Source: Bolinopsis microptera (taxonomy: Eukaryota > Ctenophora > Tentaculata > Lobata > Bolinopsidae). From it: a DNA stretch of 64,000 nucleotides. The number at the start of each line of letters is the position of its first letter. Position 1 is the stretch's first letter. Positions 23,893 through 37,051 of this stretch are shown in pieces. A program made the translations under genes and the position numbers. The stretch lies in contig NC_087082.1 in assembly GCF_026151205.1 (NCBI RefSeq), forward strand, positions 6,703,908 to 6,767,907, read 5' to 3'. Below the pieces are notes generated by a model. That model did not search any database. It was not told where the DNA came from and was given only the letters and a program-made list of their open reading frames with translations.

Positions 23893-25281
23893 ATGTCATG
23901 CTGTAGCCACGAGGCTCACCAACACGAAGATCCAGAACGAGGGAGGGAGTACAGCTTGTACACAAAAATAGATTTCCAGACTTTGGACTGTCTCAATGAA
24001 ACTGTAGAGGGGGCAGGAGCAAGCGTTTTTAAACCCTGGGATTTGAGGAAGGATAAATCAAAGGTTTGTAGCGCGAGATGTTTTGGGTAGTTTCTATGAG
24101 GTTGTTGTAGGCTCACGTCCAAAGGTCTTATCGGGAACAAAATTAATTACATACATGTTACATACATGTAGATTGTAGAGAGTGACTTGGATATTTTCAG
24201 CTTGTAGAGAGTGATTTGGATGAGGAGTTACTGTTCAACTTCTCTTTTACTGGAAGTGTCAAATTAAAACTTTAAAGGGATTATAGTTATAGGTGGCGGT
24301 GGCGAGAGTGACCCTTCTCATCTCAAAGTGTGAGTTTACACTTTCTCCCAACATTCACTTTTTACATCAATGAAACTTCGAGATTAGCAAAATAATCTAA
24401 AAAACAACGTAGAATTGCCACACCGAACTGTATCGCGTTGTGTCACGTGTATATCATGTGTATACAATGTGTATATCATGTGTATGTCACATGTATATCA
24501 TGTGTATAAGTGTATATCATGTGTATATCATGTGTATACTTCGTGTATGTCATACTGGAATGCACGTGTAGGTTTAAGAACGCAGTACCGGTTAGTTTTG
24601 ATGACGCTGGTAGACACGCTGAACGGGAGTTTGATTTACAGCACGACAAGGACGGTGTAGTGGAGTACCAGACCAAGTAATTATGTGATTAATTATGTAA
24701 TTATGTGATTTATTATTTACTGTTTACTGTTTAACACATGATGTGAAGATGTACATTACCTATTATTTGATTGATACTGTAACAGTGTTAATTGTAATGA
24801 TTACACTCAATCTTGAGACCAGTTTCAGTGTCACAACATTATTTTATTTCTGTCTCTACTTAAACAAGTTTTTGCCGGACCGTTTTTAACAAAATTATTC
24901 GTAAGGGTAGCAAGATTCAACAACTGTGACAGTTTGTCACTCTATTTTGACAAGAACTTTGGAGCAGATGAAACTAAAATCTGTCACATCGGGCTGCGAG
25001 GTGACTTTTCGGAGGTAAATATGCTGATTAGTTGCTTGATAATTGATATATTTTATTCATCTATCTCCTAAAATTCTAAACTTTTTACTGTGATGTACTT
25101 TTTCTATGATTGTAAAATCCACTTCTCTAGTAATTCATTGCTTATATTCACTGTCAATAAGTCAATACCCCGGCAGGCTCAGAAACGTGGCGTTGTGATA
25201 TGTACCTACGAATCGTCCGCACAGCTCAAAGACCACAAAACTCCGGGGGCGTCAGACTATTCCGCTCATGGGGTTTCTTAG
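23893..25281 (+). CDS. PITHD1: PITH domain-containing protein 1 (five exons)
   Basis: Exons are 23893-24063, 24201-24329, 24572-24676, 24906-25014 and 25177-25281, about 206 residues (human about 211), with phases matching at every junction. Recognisable stretches are ERGREYSLYTKID, VFKPWD, LVESDLDEELLFNFSFTG, NAVPVSFDDAG, VEYQTK, VARFNN, KNFGADETK, HIGLRGDF and the C-terminal VVICTYES. The PITH domain forms a beta-sandwich also found in TXNL1, where it binds the proteasome. One anomaly: in exon 2 the codons for VKLK (24261) and KGIIVIG (24277) are one base out of register, seemingly an extra T in a CTTT run. The exon's phases fit only if that base is removed, so this is either a sequence error or a recent lesion. 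Confidence 0.92.
24446..24545. repeat. Short repeat in PITHD1 intron 2
   Basis: Repeats of GTGTATATCAT with variants fill about 100 bp of the intron before exon 3. They produce the false frame rich in Cys-Val-Tyr. Confidence 0.75.
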
Positions 25282-25661
25282 AATTACAGTTTAGTGGCTA
25301 ATTAGGAGTTAATTAGTGGCTAATTAGTAGTTAATTAAGAGTTATTGTTTTCCTTCCGTATAGAGACAGGTTGTGAGGTTGTTCGGATTCTTGCCTTGAA
25401 ATTTTAAATTGCGATGAATTGTATGAAAATTTGGTGTATTTCATTAAAATATGTTTATTTGAGTATTGATATTTTGTATGTACGTAATGTTTAATTGTTT
25501 CAATTTACTTTTTAGCGTAAATACTAAACAATCAGGGAAAAAAACGCTTTAGACCTTCACCATATTATTATGTACAGACACTATTTTATTCGTCAAATGA
25601 AAATAAATCATAATATTATACAGTACAATAGTTAACAATAATAACAATTATTTTCCTCCAG

Positions 25662-26920
25662 ATGGCAACAGCAAGGTTTAAAACCCACTCACCCTACTCC
25701 ACCCCCACTACAACCACACCACGTGACAGCATCACACCACGTGACAGCATCACACCACGTGACAGCATCACACCACGTGACAGCATCACACCACGTGACA
25801 GCATCACACCACGTGACAGCATCACACCACGTGACAGCATCACACCACGTGACAGCACCACACCACGTGACAGCATCACACCACGTGACAGCACCACACC
25901 ACGTGACAGCATCACACCACGTGACAGCATCGCACCACGTGACAGCATCACACCACGTGACAGCATTGCACCACTAGCAGTAGCTCTCATTGGTCTAGGT
26001 CGTATCGGTGTCATGTACCTGTCCAACATCAGAGCTAACACACAGTTGAGGCTTTGCTGCGTGGTGCTGTCTCCCCGGCAGGACCCTGGTGATATTCGCG
26101 CGCAGCATAGGATACCAGCCCACGTGACAGTGTCATGTGATCCACAGAGCGCGTTCTCTGATCCGGGTATTGAGGCTGTTATCATAGCGTCCTCCACTGC
26201 TACCCATGAAGATCTCATATTATCAGCTGTAGTTGCTAATAAGGCGGTGTATTGTGAGAAGCCTATATCAGATAGTCTAGAGAGAACAGGACAATGTTAC
26301 CAGGCAGCAGCTCAGGCTGACCTACCTTTATTCTGTGCTTTCAACAGGAGATTTGATCTGAGTTACTCGCACATCCAGTCTCAAGTAAGGGCCGGTGCTA
26401 TTGGTAAAGTTCAGACTATAAAGTCAGTCAGCAGAGACTCTCCAGTCATTCCCCTGTCTTATATCGAACCCTTCCTGTACAAGTGTTTGTGGCTGGAAAC
26501 GCTCAAATACCTGAGTTCTCCGACTACAAGGACTACGACAACATGATAATCCTCCTGACCTTCAAGCACGGTACTCTGGGTACGATAGACCTGAGCAGGT
26601 ACGATCAGAGGCTGGAAGTGTTTGGACCTCTTGGTATGTTGCACTGTGAACATTCCAGACCCAACCACCTGGTGACAAGTGACCCATCAGGTTCCACCAG
26701 CACTCCGTTACATTACTCCTTCCCATCTCATTACTACCAAGCGTTTAAGAACCAGCTGGGTTATTTTGTAGACTTGGTAAGGGGTAAGGTGGAGTTGTCA
26801 GTGACAGATAGAATGACCAGGCCTGTGAGCAAGGTATAAGTCGAGGCTTGTAAGGAGTCTGCGGTTAGTGGGTTACCGGTTAAGATAGCCTGGTCCGAGG
26901 AGGAAATCCCAGAATATTGA
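25662..26920 (+). pseudogene. Broken Gfo/Idh/MocA-family oxidoreductase (inositol dehydrogenase-like)
   Basis: The Rossmann half is clear: VALIGLGRIG with GxGxxG at 25992-26009, AVIIASSTATHEDL, then the CEKP motif at 26253-26264 and FNRRFD. At about 26465 the frame breaks. The segment expected next (SGGIFHD...HD.D..W, carrying the catalytic Asp and His) is absent, and the sequence resumes one frame over at PVQVFVAGNAQIPEF, continuing through NMIILLTFKHGTLGTIDLSR and FPSHYYQAFKNQL. A TAA at 26837-26839 interrupts a C-terminus that then continues in frame to VKIAWSEEEIPEY and TGA at 26918. The two lesions make it non-functional as written. The start follows a plausible acceptor (TTTTCCTCCAG), so an upstream exon may exist. 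Confidence 0.85.
25716..25967. repeat. 18-bp minisatellite with CACGTG in every unit
   Basis: Fourteen copies of ACACCACGTGACAGCATC lie in frame with the oxidoreductase, encoding (TPRDSI)n before residue one of its Rossmann fold. Normal family members begin a few residues before the first beta strand, so this extension is an expansion at the 5' end. Each unit contains a CACGTGAC site. Confidence 0.95.
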
Positions 26921-27713
26921 AAACTTAAAAAGGACATTTTTCATCGCTTTATTTTGCATGATATATGAGCTTGAGAGGGAATCTCTAATCTGAAAGAAAA
27001 TTTCACGAATTTGATTTCATATTTTGCATCTTTTTTGTCACTAAGACTAAAACTTTTTACCATTTTGTTTACGACTTTTTAATTTTATCGTAGTTTTCTG
27101 GATGGATATAGATTATAATTCTTTAATCTCTAAGATAAATAAAATTTGACGATATGTATTGTATTCCGTTTTGTTATAAGAATTATTTCCGTCAATTATG
27201 ATAATAATCTCTCTGTCTAGGCATGTCTTATCAAGAAAGTTCAACCTTGACTGAAATAAAAATTACCATCAACATTTATTTTCATTTCGTTATGAATTAA
27301 GTCAAATTATGTACAAACATTAGTTGTTAAATGACAAACTAACTTTAGCCAGGAATCAAGAAATGTCACAATGGATTGCGATGGTTGCACTTAAATATTA
27401 AGTATTGTTATAATATACAAAAATGAACGAATTGAAGACCAGAGTTGAATTTCAAAGTTTTATTTTTAAAACTTTTAAAAATTGTAAACAATTAACTTAC
27501 TCTCCGTATCTTACATTTTTGATAAACTAGGTCCATTTTTGCCCACATTTTTGGTTGAATAAATTATTAAGTTTGCTCACCATGTTTTTAAGATTTATTA
27601 ATTAATTAATTTCCTTTATTTTTGAGCAATTATGCTAACGCTATTAACTGTCGATCTTCGATTTGTGAAAGTTTCGTTTTACTACTCGAACATGATATTT
27701 AACCCAATTATTT
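26921..27713. other. AT-rich intergenic DNA
   Basis: No gene is seen. A segment near 27343-27371 (TTAGCCAGGAATCAAGAAAT) recurs immediately upstream of the BTB exon at 39960-39980, indicating an old duplication. Confidence 0.5.
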
Positions 27714-29231
27714 TTATTTCAACTGCTTGTAAAATGCAGAAGATGGTAAATATCCCTGGTTATAATCCCATGGTATGTAATATGGGACATCAGAATTAGG
27801 ATAGCTTCCATCGACTGAAGGAAGCTGGCATTGCAATGGTCTCTGTTCCTTTAAGTAGTCAGTAACATCATAGACCATATCCGTCACAATATCGGGATTA
27901 CCCGACGATATATCGTCAGCTTCATTTGGATCAGCAGTTATATTGAAGAGTTGAACGACATCAAAATCAATTGAATCGATGTTAAGGGGATAAAACTTAG
28001 TGCTTGAGCAACTGTTAGTACTGTCCTGATCTCCTAGCAGTAATTTGAAATCATTCTTATAGTACCCAGCAACTCTTTTAACCGGATCAATGTGAAGCAT
28101 TATTTGTGTCCGGGGACATGTTCCACTGCTGTCGTGCAGTAAGTAGTAAGACTGATCTATACTGTCCAAATCAGATGGCATCTTATTTCCTGTCGCTGTT
28201 TCATATTTACCCCAGCCACCAGACAACGAAACAATTGTTTGGAACCAGTCAGAGACATGAAAATAGCAATCAGTCGATGTACCCCGAACTGTATCTGAAA
28301 GAAGAGATTCATTTGGACTATACACAAAAGAGGGTGTCCTCACGCCACCTTCCCACAATGTTCCTTTGTATCCTTTCAGTGGGCCGTTAGAATGATAACT
28401 CGACCTTGGGCCCCCGTTATCAGAGCCATACAGCAGTATTGTGTCCTCCCACAACCCTGCATCTTTAAAATAAGTTATGACATTGCCGATGTAATCCTCT
28501 GCTGAGTCCAGCATAGCCTGCATGGTACATCGCTTATCGTCCGAGCAGGTGTAGAATTTGTCAGGTGCATAGTACGGTGAGTGTACAGACTGCATCGGCA
28601 AGTAAAGGAATAATGGAGTTTCCGCTTTGTGATTGGCTATGATTTTCTTCACCCTATTCTTGTACAGAAAATTGCTGTAAATGCCTTTATATTTAGTTAA
28701 AACATCCCAAGTGAGCCCTTGTTCAGGGGAGGTTGCACACTGATAAAAATCATAATATCCACCCACTTTATGAGTAATCCATCCAGTTGATCCGCTCACG
28801 TACCCGTAGGCAGAGTCAAAACCTCTCATACAAGGCATGCACGACCACCGAGCGTAGCCTAAGTGCCATTTTCCAACCAAATGGGTTGCATATCCATTGT
28901 GCCTCACCACTTCAGGCATGAGGATCTCTCTTTCATTCAAGCACTCTTCAGTGTTATCGCTGAATACATCATGTTGTATACCAAGTTCAATAGGATACCG
29001 ACCTGACATAATACTGGCCCGTGTAGGAGTGCATAGCCAGGATGTGTAGTGGCGATTAAGCTTCCGACCTTGAGCAGCTAGTTTATCCAGAAGAGGGCTG
29101 TGGACGTCATTAGTGGGATATGTGTATCCTATGTCTCCGTACCCTTGATCATCCATCAGTATGAACAGGATGTGTGGACGTTTTGCGATACATGATGATA
29201 TTAGTGCCAAACTTATCAACCATCTCAACAT
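27714..29231 (-). CDS. Secreted/lysosomal arylsulfatase, single exon
   Basis: The 505-residue protein starts with a signal peptide (MLRWLISLALISSCIA, residues 1-16). It then carries the sulfatase core: metal-binding DD at 27-28 in ILMDDQGYGD, the CTPTR signature at 67-71 (Cys67 is converted to the formylglycine catalytic residue), GKWHLG at 120-125, VHSPYYAP, and YGSDNGG with the remaining metal ligands. Length and layout fit arylsulfatase B/I/J-type enzymes, which remove sulfate from glycosaminoglycans or similar glycans in lysosomes or outside the cell. All key residues are present, so it is probably active. It lacks introns, unlike its neighbours; a retrocopy or natural loss could explain that. 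Substrate cannot be inferred. Confidence 0.93.
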   Translation of the reverse strand: MLRWLISLALISSCIAKRPHILFILMDDQGYGDIGYTYPTNDVHSPLLDKLAAQGRKLNRHYTSWLCTPTRASIMSGRYPIELGIQHDVFSDNTEECLNEREILMPEVVRHNGYATHLVGKWHLGYARWSCMPCMRGFDSAYGYVSGSTGWITHKVGGYYDFYQCATSPEQGLTWDVLTKYKGIYSNFLYKNRVKKIIANHKAETPLFLYLPMQSVHSPYYAPDKFYTCSDDKRCTMQAMLDSAEDYIGNVITYFKDAGLWEDTILLYGSDNGGPRSSYHSNGPLKGYKGTLWEGGVRTPSFVYSPNESLLSDTVRGTSTDCYFHVSDWFQTIVSLSGGWGKYETATGNKMPSDLDSIDQSYYLLHDSSGTCPRTQIMLHIDPVKRVAGYYKNDFKLLLGDQDSTNSCSSTKFYPLNIDSIDFDVVQLFNITADPNEADDISSGNPDIVTDMVYDVTDYLKEQRPLQCQLPSVDGSYPNSDVPYYIPWDYNQGYLPSSAFYKQLK

Positions 29232-29524
29232 AGTATCAACACTAACAGAGAACAGTTGATAAAGTCAGCATGAAATATGTGTATTGTGAAAGATTGCTAC
29301 AGACAAAACAAAACGTTCTAACTAAAGTAAGTTATGACATGATTGTGTGGGCGCTATTGTTGTTAGAGCAGTTGTTATGTGTACTACATTTCTGACAAAG
29401 ACAGAAGTGTAAAGTTAAACATGTAAACATAATTCATGCCTAGTGTGAGCTGGTCACTCATCACCAATTTCGAATTGTCCATTTTCACTGTGGCAATGTT
29501 TAATGTGGCAAGTTTCCATAACTA

Positions 29525-30430
29525 ATTTTTTGTGATCAGCGGTAATAACCGCTTTTTTTACGCTAAAAAAGCGCTTATTGATAAAACCCACCGTTATTTG
29601 GCGATTATAAAGCGATTATAAACGGTCCCGTTAATAAACGATTAAAAACGATTATAATCGCTTTTTCCATAAAATATTTTTGCAAAAGCGATTATTAGCG
29701 CTTTAAAAGCGACAATAAATCGCGAATTAAAATTATTAGTGATAAAAAAACGCTTTTATTTTAGGGTTGTCGATTATTATCGCTCCGTAAGCGCTTTTCA
29801 AAAAAACGCTTATAAACCGTTTTTTGGACCGTTTTTAAAACGCTTTTAATCGACTATAAGCGATTATATTCACTAGGGAAAGTTCCAAATTAAAAAGCGC
29901 CTACTAATCGTTAAAAAAACGCTTTTTTATTTTAAGTTAATAAGCGGTTTAAATCGATTATAAAACGATTATAAGCGACAATAAGCGATTTTTTGAAATC
30001 TGCTAAAAAGCGATATTTTCACTATGATCAGCGCTTATAACCGCTTTTCTTGAAATTTTCCTACTGAAAAGCGTTTATTAGCGCTTATTTATTTGCTGTC
30101 CATAAGCGATTATAAACGATTATAAGCGCTTTTTTACGTATTTGAAACGAGGAAAAAATTGTCAGGTACGAGGTATTATAAGCGATTATAAGTGATTATA
30201 AAATATCGTAAATGTTATTGTCTTCAATTGACGCTTATAAGCGATTATAAACGATGAAAAGCGCTTTTTGACGCATTTTAAAACTATGATCAAAATATGT
30301 TTTGATTTGATTTATTTGGGGTATATAAGCGATTATGTAAGCGGGGTATATAAGCGATTATAAACGATTATGAGCACTTAATTTTTTACGTATTTGGAAC
30401 GAGGACACAATTAACAACAAAATTACGCGA
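29525..30430. repeat. AAGCGATTAT word array, left arm
   Basis: Sequence composed of AAGCGATTATAA, AAGCGCTTTT, AAACGATTAT and their complements in changing order, mixed with a little unique DNA. The order is the same in the inverted arm at 36937-38876, so the words were fixed before the arms were copied. Confidence 0.85.
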
Positions 30431-30461
30431 TATTATAATAATAGTCTGGAGTTATTAATGG

Positions 30462-31030
30462 ACATTTATGGAAATGAACCTGCAAATTTTCAGATACTCA
30501 CGAAACTTTGCACAGACCTTCCAAAAGGTATGAATAAACGATTTTCGGTTGGAGACATTTTTTTTACCATGGGGAAAACCCAGGAGGGCCACGCCCATAT
30601 TGATCCAATAATGTAACTGACCCTTTTCTTCTGAAAGTCGTAGAGACTTAAAAATAGGCTTAAACGAAGCCGCATATGCATGTTTATATAGAAGTTATTG
30701 ATCAACACATGGCCTAAAATCCTTACTTTTCGAGAAATTCGCCAAAAACCATTTTGGGCGTGGCGCTGAGCCCATTTTACTAACTTTTGATATGATCGTG
30801 ATAGAGTCTTCGGATAGAGTGCAAAAGAACCGCAATTGGCATATTTATATATGACTTATGAAAAAGCAAAGGGTCGGTTACGTTATTGGGTCAATATGTG
30901 CGTGGCCCTCCTGGGTTTTCCCCATGGTAAAAAATGTCTCCAACCGAAAATCGTTTATTCATACCTTTGGGAAGGTCTGTGCAAAGTTTCGTGAGTATCT
31001 GAAAATTTGCAGGTTCATTTCCATAAATGA
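30462..31030. mobile_element. Small foldback element
   Basis: Arms of about 180 bp (30462-30640 and 30850-31030) are inverted copies starting CATTTATGGAAATGAACCTG, including a shared GGGGAAAACCCAGGAGGGCC. The spacer is about 210 bp. Both arms are near identical. No coding capacity. Confidence 0.75.
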
Positions 31031-31084
31031 CTGGACTATAAGCGATTATAAGGTATTATAAATGACATAGCTCGGCGCGCTCAT

Positions 31085-31275
31085 ACTAAATCGCTCGCCC
31101 AAATTTTAAGAAAATTCTTGTGAAAAGGCCCTTTGGGTATGAAATTGATCTGAATCGATGTATTTTTGGACGTTAATTCCGAATCACCCCCCATGACGTA
31201 GGGTAAAAATGCTTCCCTGGAGAGTTATAAGCAAAAAAACCGTTTTGGTCACGTGACAGGCTAGTAAAACATGAA
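31085..31275. repeat. Partial TACTAAATCGCTCGCCC element
   Basis: The left end and about 190 bp of the element seen complete at 59533-59891, up to TCACGTGACAGGCTAGTAAA. The telomere-like part and the right end are missing here. Confidence 0.75.
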
Positions 31276-31582
31276 TTCTAGGGAAGCTTGAGATTTTTTG
31301 CACATCTGCCAATATTTTCGCAGCAAATTGGAAATAAAAGATATATCTTTTGCCGTCATGACGGTAATTTGCGTTTTGATTTTTAATAATTTGCGTTTTG
31401 ATAAATTACAACCGCTTCTTAATCTTGAGTTAATTACATTTGTTTCACTATATGTTATATGAAAATATATGGTTACACTGTACACATTGACATAATATTT
31501 AGCGATCTATCTTAATCCTTGTTGCCAGAGAACTGAAAGTTTGCAACCACAAAAATTGTACAACGATAATAAGATGTTGGTA

Positions 31583-33672
<2,090 letters not shown>

Positions 33673-33921
33673 GATCAAATGAGGTTATTCTCTTGCCGAC
33701 ACATGAACACAAAGTGCACATCTCTCAGTAACACTTCTACTAATACTTATAGCTATAATCTATATAGAACTGTATAGTAACATGGTCGCCTTTCATCCGT
33801 TTACGAATACGTTTATGATACCGCGTGTTTCGGGATTTTCCGTGAGGCCGGGATTGAAACTGATTACGCGTACGATTTATTTAACTAGCAAGCCGTCGGC
33901 TAGAGAATAACAACAATTTGA

Positions 33922-34160
33922 TACTCCGTCTCCGTCTCCGTCTCCGTCTCCGTCTCCGTCTCCGTCTCCGTCTCCGTCTCCGTCTCCGTCTCCGTCTCCG
34001 TCTCCGTCTCCGTCTCCGTCTCCGTCTCCGTCTCCGTCTCCGTCTCCGTCTCCGTCTCCGTCTCCGTCTCCGTCTCCGTCTCCGTCTCCGTCTCCGTCTC
34101 CGTCTCTGTCTCCGTCTCCGTCTCCGCCCGGCGCCCCCGTCTCCGTCTCCTCCTCCTTTT
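33922..34160. repeat. (TCCGTC)n array
   Basis: About 34 near-perfect hexamers followed by degenerate CTCC units. It is the inverted partner of the (GGAGAC)n array at 36655-36916; the two face outward from the central 34.2-36.6 kb segment. Confidence 0.95.
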
Positions 34161-34182
34161 CCTTTTTTGAATTCGATTGTTT

Positions 34183-34275
34183 AGGGCTAGGGCTCGGGTT
34201 AGGGTTGTGGTAAGGGTATCGGATAGCTTCGGGATTATATATTATGGTTGTTAGGGTTGGGATTAGGGTTTATGT
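34183..34275. repeat. Degenerate telomere-like TTAGGG block
   Basis: TTAGGGCTAGGGCTCGGGTT and AGGGTTGGGATTAGGG-type repeats are interrupted by a fixed non-repeat core (GGATAGCTTCGGG). The same core lies between telomere-like runs at 35535-35630, 36565-36650 and 59735-59820, so this is a copied module, not a chromosome end. Confidence 0.8.
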
Positions 34276-34519
34276 AAAACCGTTTTGTACGGCTGCAAAA
34301 CTATAAAAACCTTGTATCACGTCGTGACCTCCATCGTTACCTGGGGACCCCAGGCTATTATGTTTCATAAAGAATAAAGATTCGGCGGAATGACAGGCTG
34401 AGCGCCGCCCAGTAACCCCCATGACCGTTTCACTATACCCCTGTAGAGTTTCTACGATACAGGGGAGCCGCGCACCTGTGCGCGGCGGGTCATACAACGT
34501 ATGACAATAAAAACCAATA

Positions 34520-35375
34520 GTAGAGGCTCTTACGGGCATTGTCTGCTCGATACGCTAGGGGCCCCAGATACACCTTACTAGACGTATTTTTGACCGTAGA
34601 ATCGATTAAAAGTGGTTTCAAGATGATTGGACTGAGTTAGCGCGGTTAAAATCGCAAAAAACCGATTTTTGGGCCAAAAATAGGCCAAAAACCATGTTTT
34701 TTGATAATTTGAGCAAGCTAATTTTGTTGGCATGTCGGCAAAACTTGTATGAAGATAGCTAAAAGACAGCCGCACAAGATGGTATAAAAATAAAACAAAT
34801 CCCTCTATTTTAGCGCAGGTAAAAATCCAAAAAAGTGGTAAAAAGTTTGACTTTTTTGCTTGAAGTTTGAATAATTTTTTGCAGTTGTATTAAATCAACC
34901 CAAAAATAGTCACATCGTGTTTGCCTAAATTTTTCCTTTCCGAGAAGTACCCACTTCATATACTTTATCGAAGTTTGAATATTGTCACTCCGCAAGCGTT
35001 TTTGCCAAATTTTCGACGCGCACTACGCGCAAAAGCATTTAGTTGTTATCAATTGGCACCCGCGCGTTCATCATAAATTTCAAACAGCTATAACTCAGCG
35101 AGATTATGTCCGTTCTAGCTCATATTTTCACACCAAATAGAAAATAATGTGATCCTATTGCTGACAAAATATGAATATAATTACTCTATTTGCCTTAGAG
35201 AAATAGACTGTCAAAGTTTAAAACGCGCATTGGTATAGTATGTGACTAATAAGGCCAAATTTATACTTCTTAACATATTATCGATCCTTCGACATCATAC
35301 TATTGTATCTAATTAGCGGTTAGGTCTCTAAACTCGTAGCAGAATACACGTCTTTTTGCCCGTAAGAGCCTCTAC
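34520..35375 (-). mobile_element. TA-flanked MITE-like element, copy 2
   Basis: An inverted copy of the elements at 12724-13595 and 38946-39803. Ends are GTAGAGGCTCTTACGGGCA with TA on both sides (34518-34519 and 35376-35377). It sits near the centre of the 9.4 kb composite element. Confidence 0.85.
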
Positions 35376-35397
35376 TACAAAGTCGCATGAAATTTTT

Positions 35398-35700
35398 GGC
35401 TCTTACTAATTCGCTCGCCCAAAAATTTCACGTGACTTTGATTTTTATGGTTTTGCAGCCGTACAAAACGGTTTTAGTTTACGGTTAGGGTTAGGGTTGG
35501 GATAAGGGTTTATGTAAAACTTTTACATAAACCCTTATCCCAACCCTAACCCTAACCGTAACCCCGAAGCTAACCATAACCCTTACCACAACCCTAACCC
35601 TAACCCGAGCCCTAAACAATCGAATTTGTATTTTACTAGCCTGTCATGTGACCAAGAGAGAGCGGAAATTTTTGGGCGAGCAAATCAGCGAATTAGTAAA
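35398..35700. repeat. Telomere-like module between GCTCGCCCAAA ends
   Basis: Starts CTTACTAATTCGCTCGCCCA and ends with the inverted TGGGCGAGCAAATCAGCGAA/TTAGTAA. Inside, TTAGGG-type and CCCTAA-type runs meet head to head near 35523, forming a long palindrome of telomere-like repeat (GGTTTATGTAAAAC against TTTTACATAAACC). A related end lies at about 36183. Confidence 0.75.
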
Positions 35701-36383
35701 AGCCAGTTTGGCAAGGCCCAATAGTGCATTTTGCTGCGATCTACGTGGTTGCGAGAAGAATTATTTGATGCGTGGCGCAGTCCAGTCTAGTAGTGCATCG
35801 CTCTACAAGTAATTGTTCTACTTTATTGTATATCCCAGAGTGGTGTTTGGCAATTAGAAAAATTGATCGTGCGTGGTTTAACCGCGGCAAAATTTTTGTT
35901 GAAATTCTTGTTAAAATTCTGCACGCCTAATATTGAATATAAACAATTATAACTTGCGCGGCGTCTTACCTGGGGACCTCAGGCTGTTATGTTCATAATA
36001 TAATAGAGATTCGGCGGAATGACAGGCTGAGCGCCGCCCAGTAACGTGCGTCAAATACCACTCTGGGATACAATAAAGTAGAACAATTACTTGTAGCGCG
36101 ATGCACTACTGCCACTGGGCTGCACCGCGCATCAAATAATCCTTCTCGCAACCACGTAGATTGCGGCAAAATGCCGAGCTGGCTTTTACTATTTCGCTCG
36201 CCCAAAAATTTCATGTGACTTTGGTTTTTATTGTCATACGTTGTATGACCCGCCGCGCACAATTGCGCAGCTCCCCCTGTATCGTAGAAACTCTACAGGG
36301 GTATAATGAAACAACGATGGGGGTACAAGGTTTTTTTAGTTTTTCAGCCGTAAAAAACGGTTTTACATAAACCCTAATCACAG

Positions 36384-36556
36384 GAGGAGCAATGCGTGGG
36401 CGCGATTGCAGCAGTTAGTGCCCGTTTGTAGCAGTCAGTGCCCGTTTGTAGCAGTTAGTGCCAGTTTGTTGCAGTTAGTGCCAGTTTGTAGCAGTTAGTA
36501 GCAGTTTGTAGCAGTTTGTGGCAGTTTCTTTGCACTTTGCTCCTAGCCTCCTGCGT
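36384..36556. mobile_element. Small insertion of 20-bp repeats with CAGGAGG ends
   Basis: The inverted counterpart near 34250 reads straight through (ATTAGGG..), so this 170-bp piece was inserted later. It starts CAGGAGGAGCAA and ends with inverted TTTGCTCCTAGCCTCCTG. Inside are about six imperfect copies of GTTTGTAGCAGTTAGTGCCC. Confidence 0.55.
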
Positions 36557-36654
36557 AATCCCAACCCTAACGACCATAATATATAACCCCGAAGCTATCC
36601 GATACCCTTACCACAACCCTAACCCGAGCCCTAGCCCTAAACAATCGAATTCAA

Positions 36655-36916
36655 AAAGGAAAAGGAGACGGAGACGGAGACGGAGACGGAGACGGAGAAG
36701 GAGACGGAGACGGAGACGGAGACGGAGAAGGAGAAGGAGACGGAGACGGAGACGGAGACGGAGATGGAGACGGAGACGGAGACGGAGACGGAGACGGAGA
36801 AGGAAACGGAGACGGAGACGGAGACGGAGACGGAGACGGAGACGGAGACGGAGACGGAGACGGAGACGGAGACGGAGACGGAGACGGAGACGGAGACGGA
36901 GACGGAGACGGAGACG
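36655..36916. repeat. (GGAGAC)n array
   Basis: About 42 hexamers with occasional GGAGAA/GGAGAT variants; inverted partner of the (TCCGTC)n array at 33922. Confidence 0.95.
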
Positions 36917-37051
36917 GTACCTGGGGACCTCCGGCTATCGCGTAATTTTTGTTGTTAATTGTGTCCTCGTTCCAAATACGTAAAGAATTAAGCGCTTATA
37001 ATCGTTTATAATCGCTTATATACCCCGCTTACATAATCGCTTATATACCCC

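Noticed and set aside
34183-35640. Telomere-like repeats as a true chromosome end or fusion point
   Set aside because: The blocks are short, degenerate, share a fixed non-repeat core and recur in a defined TA-flanked element elsewhere, so they are dispersed modules.
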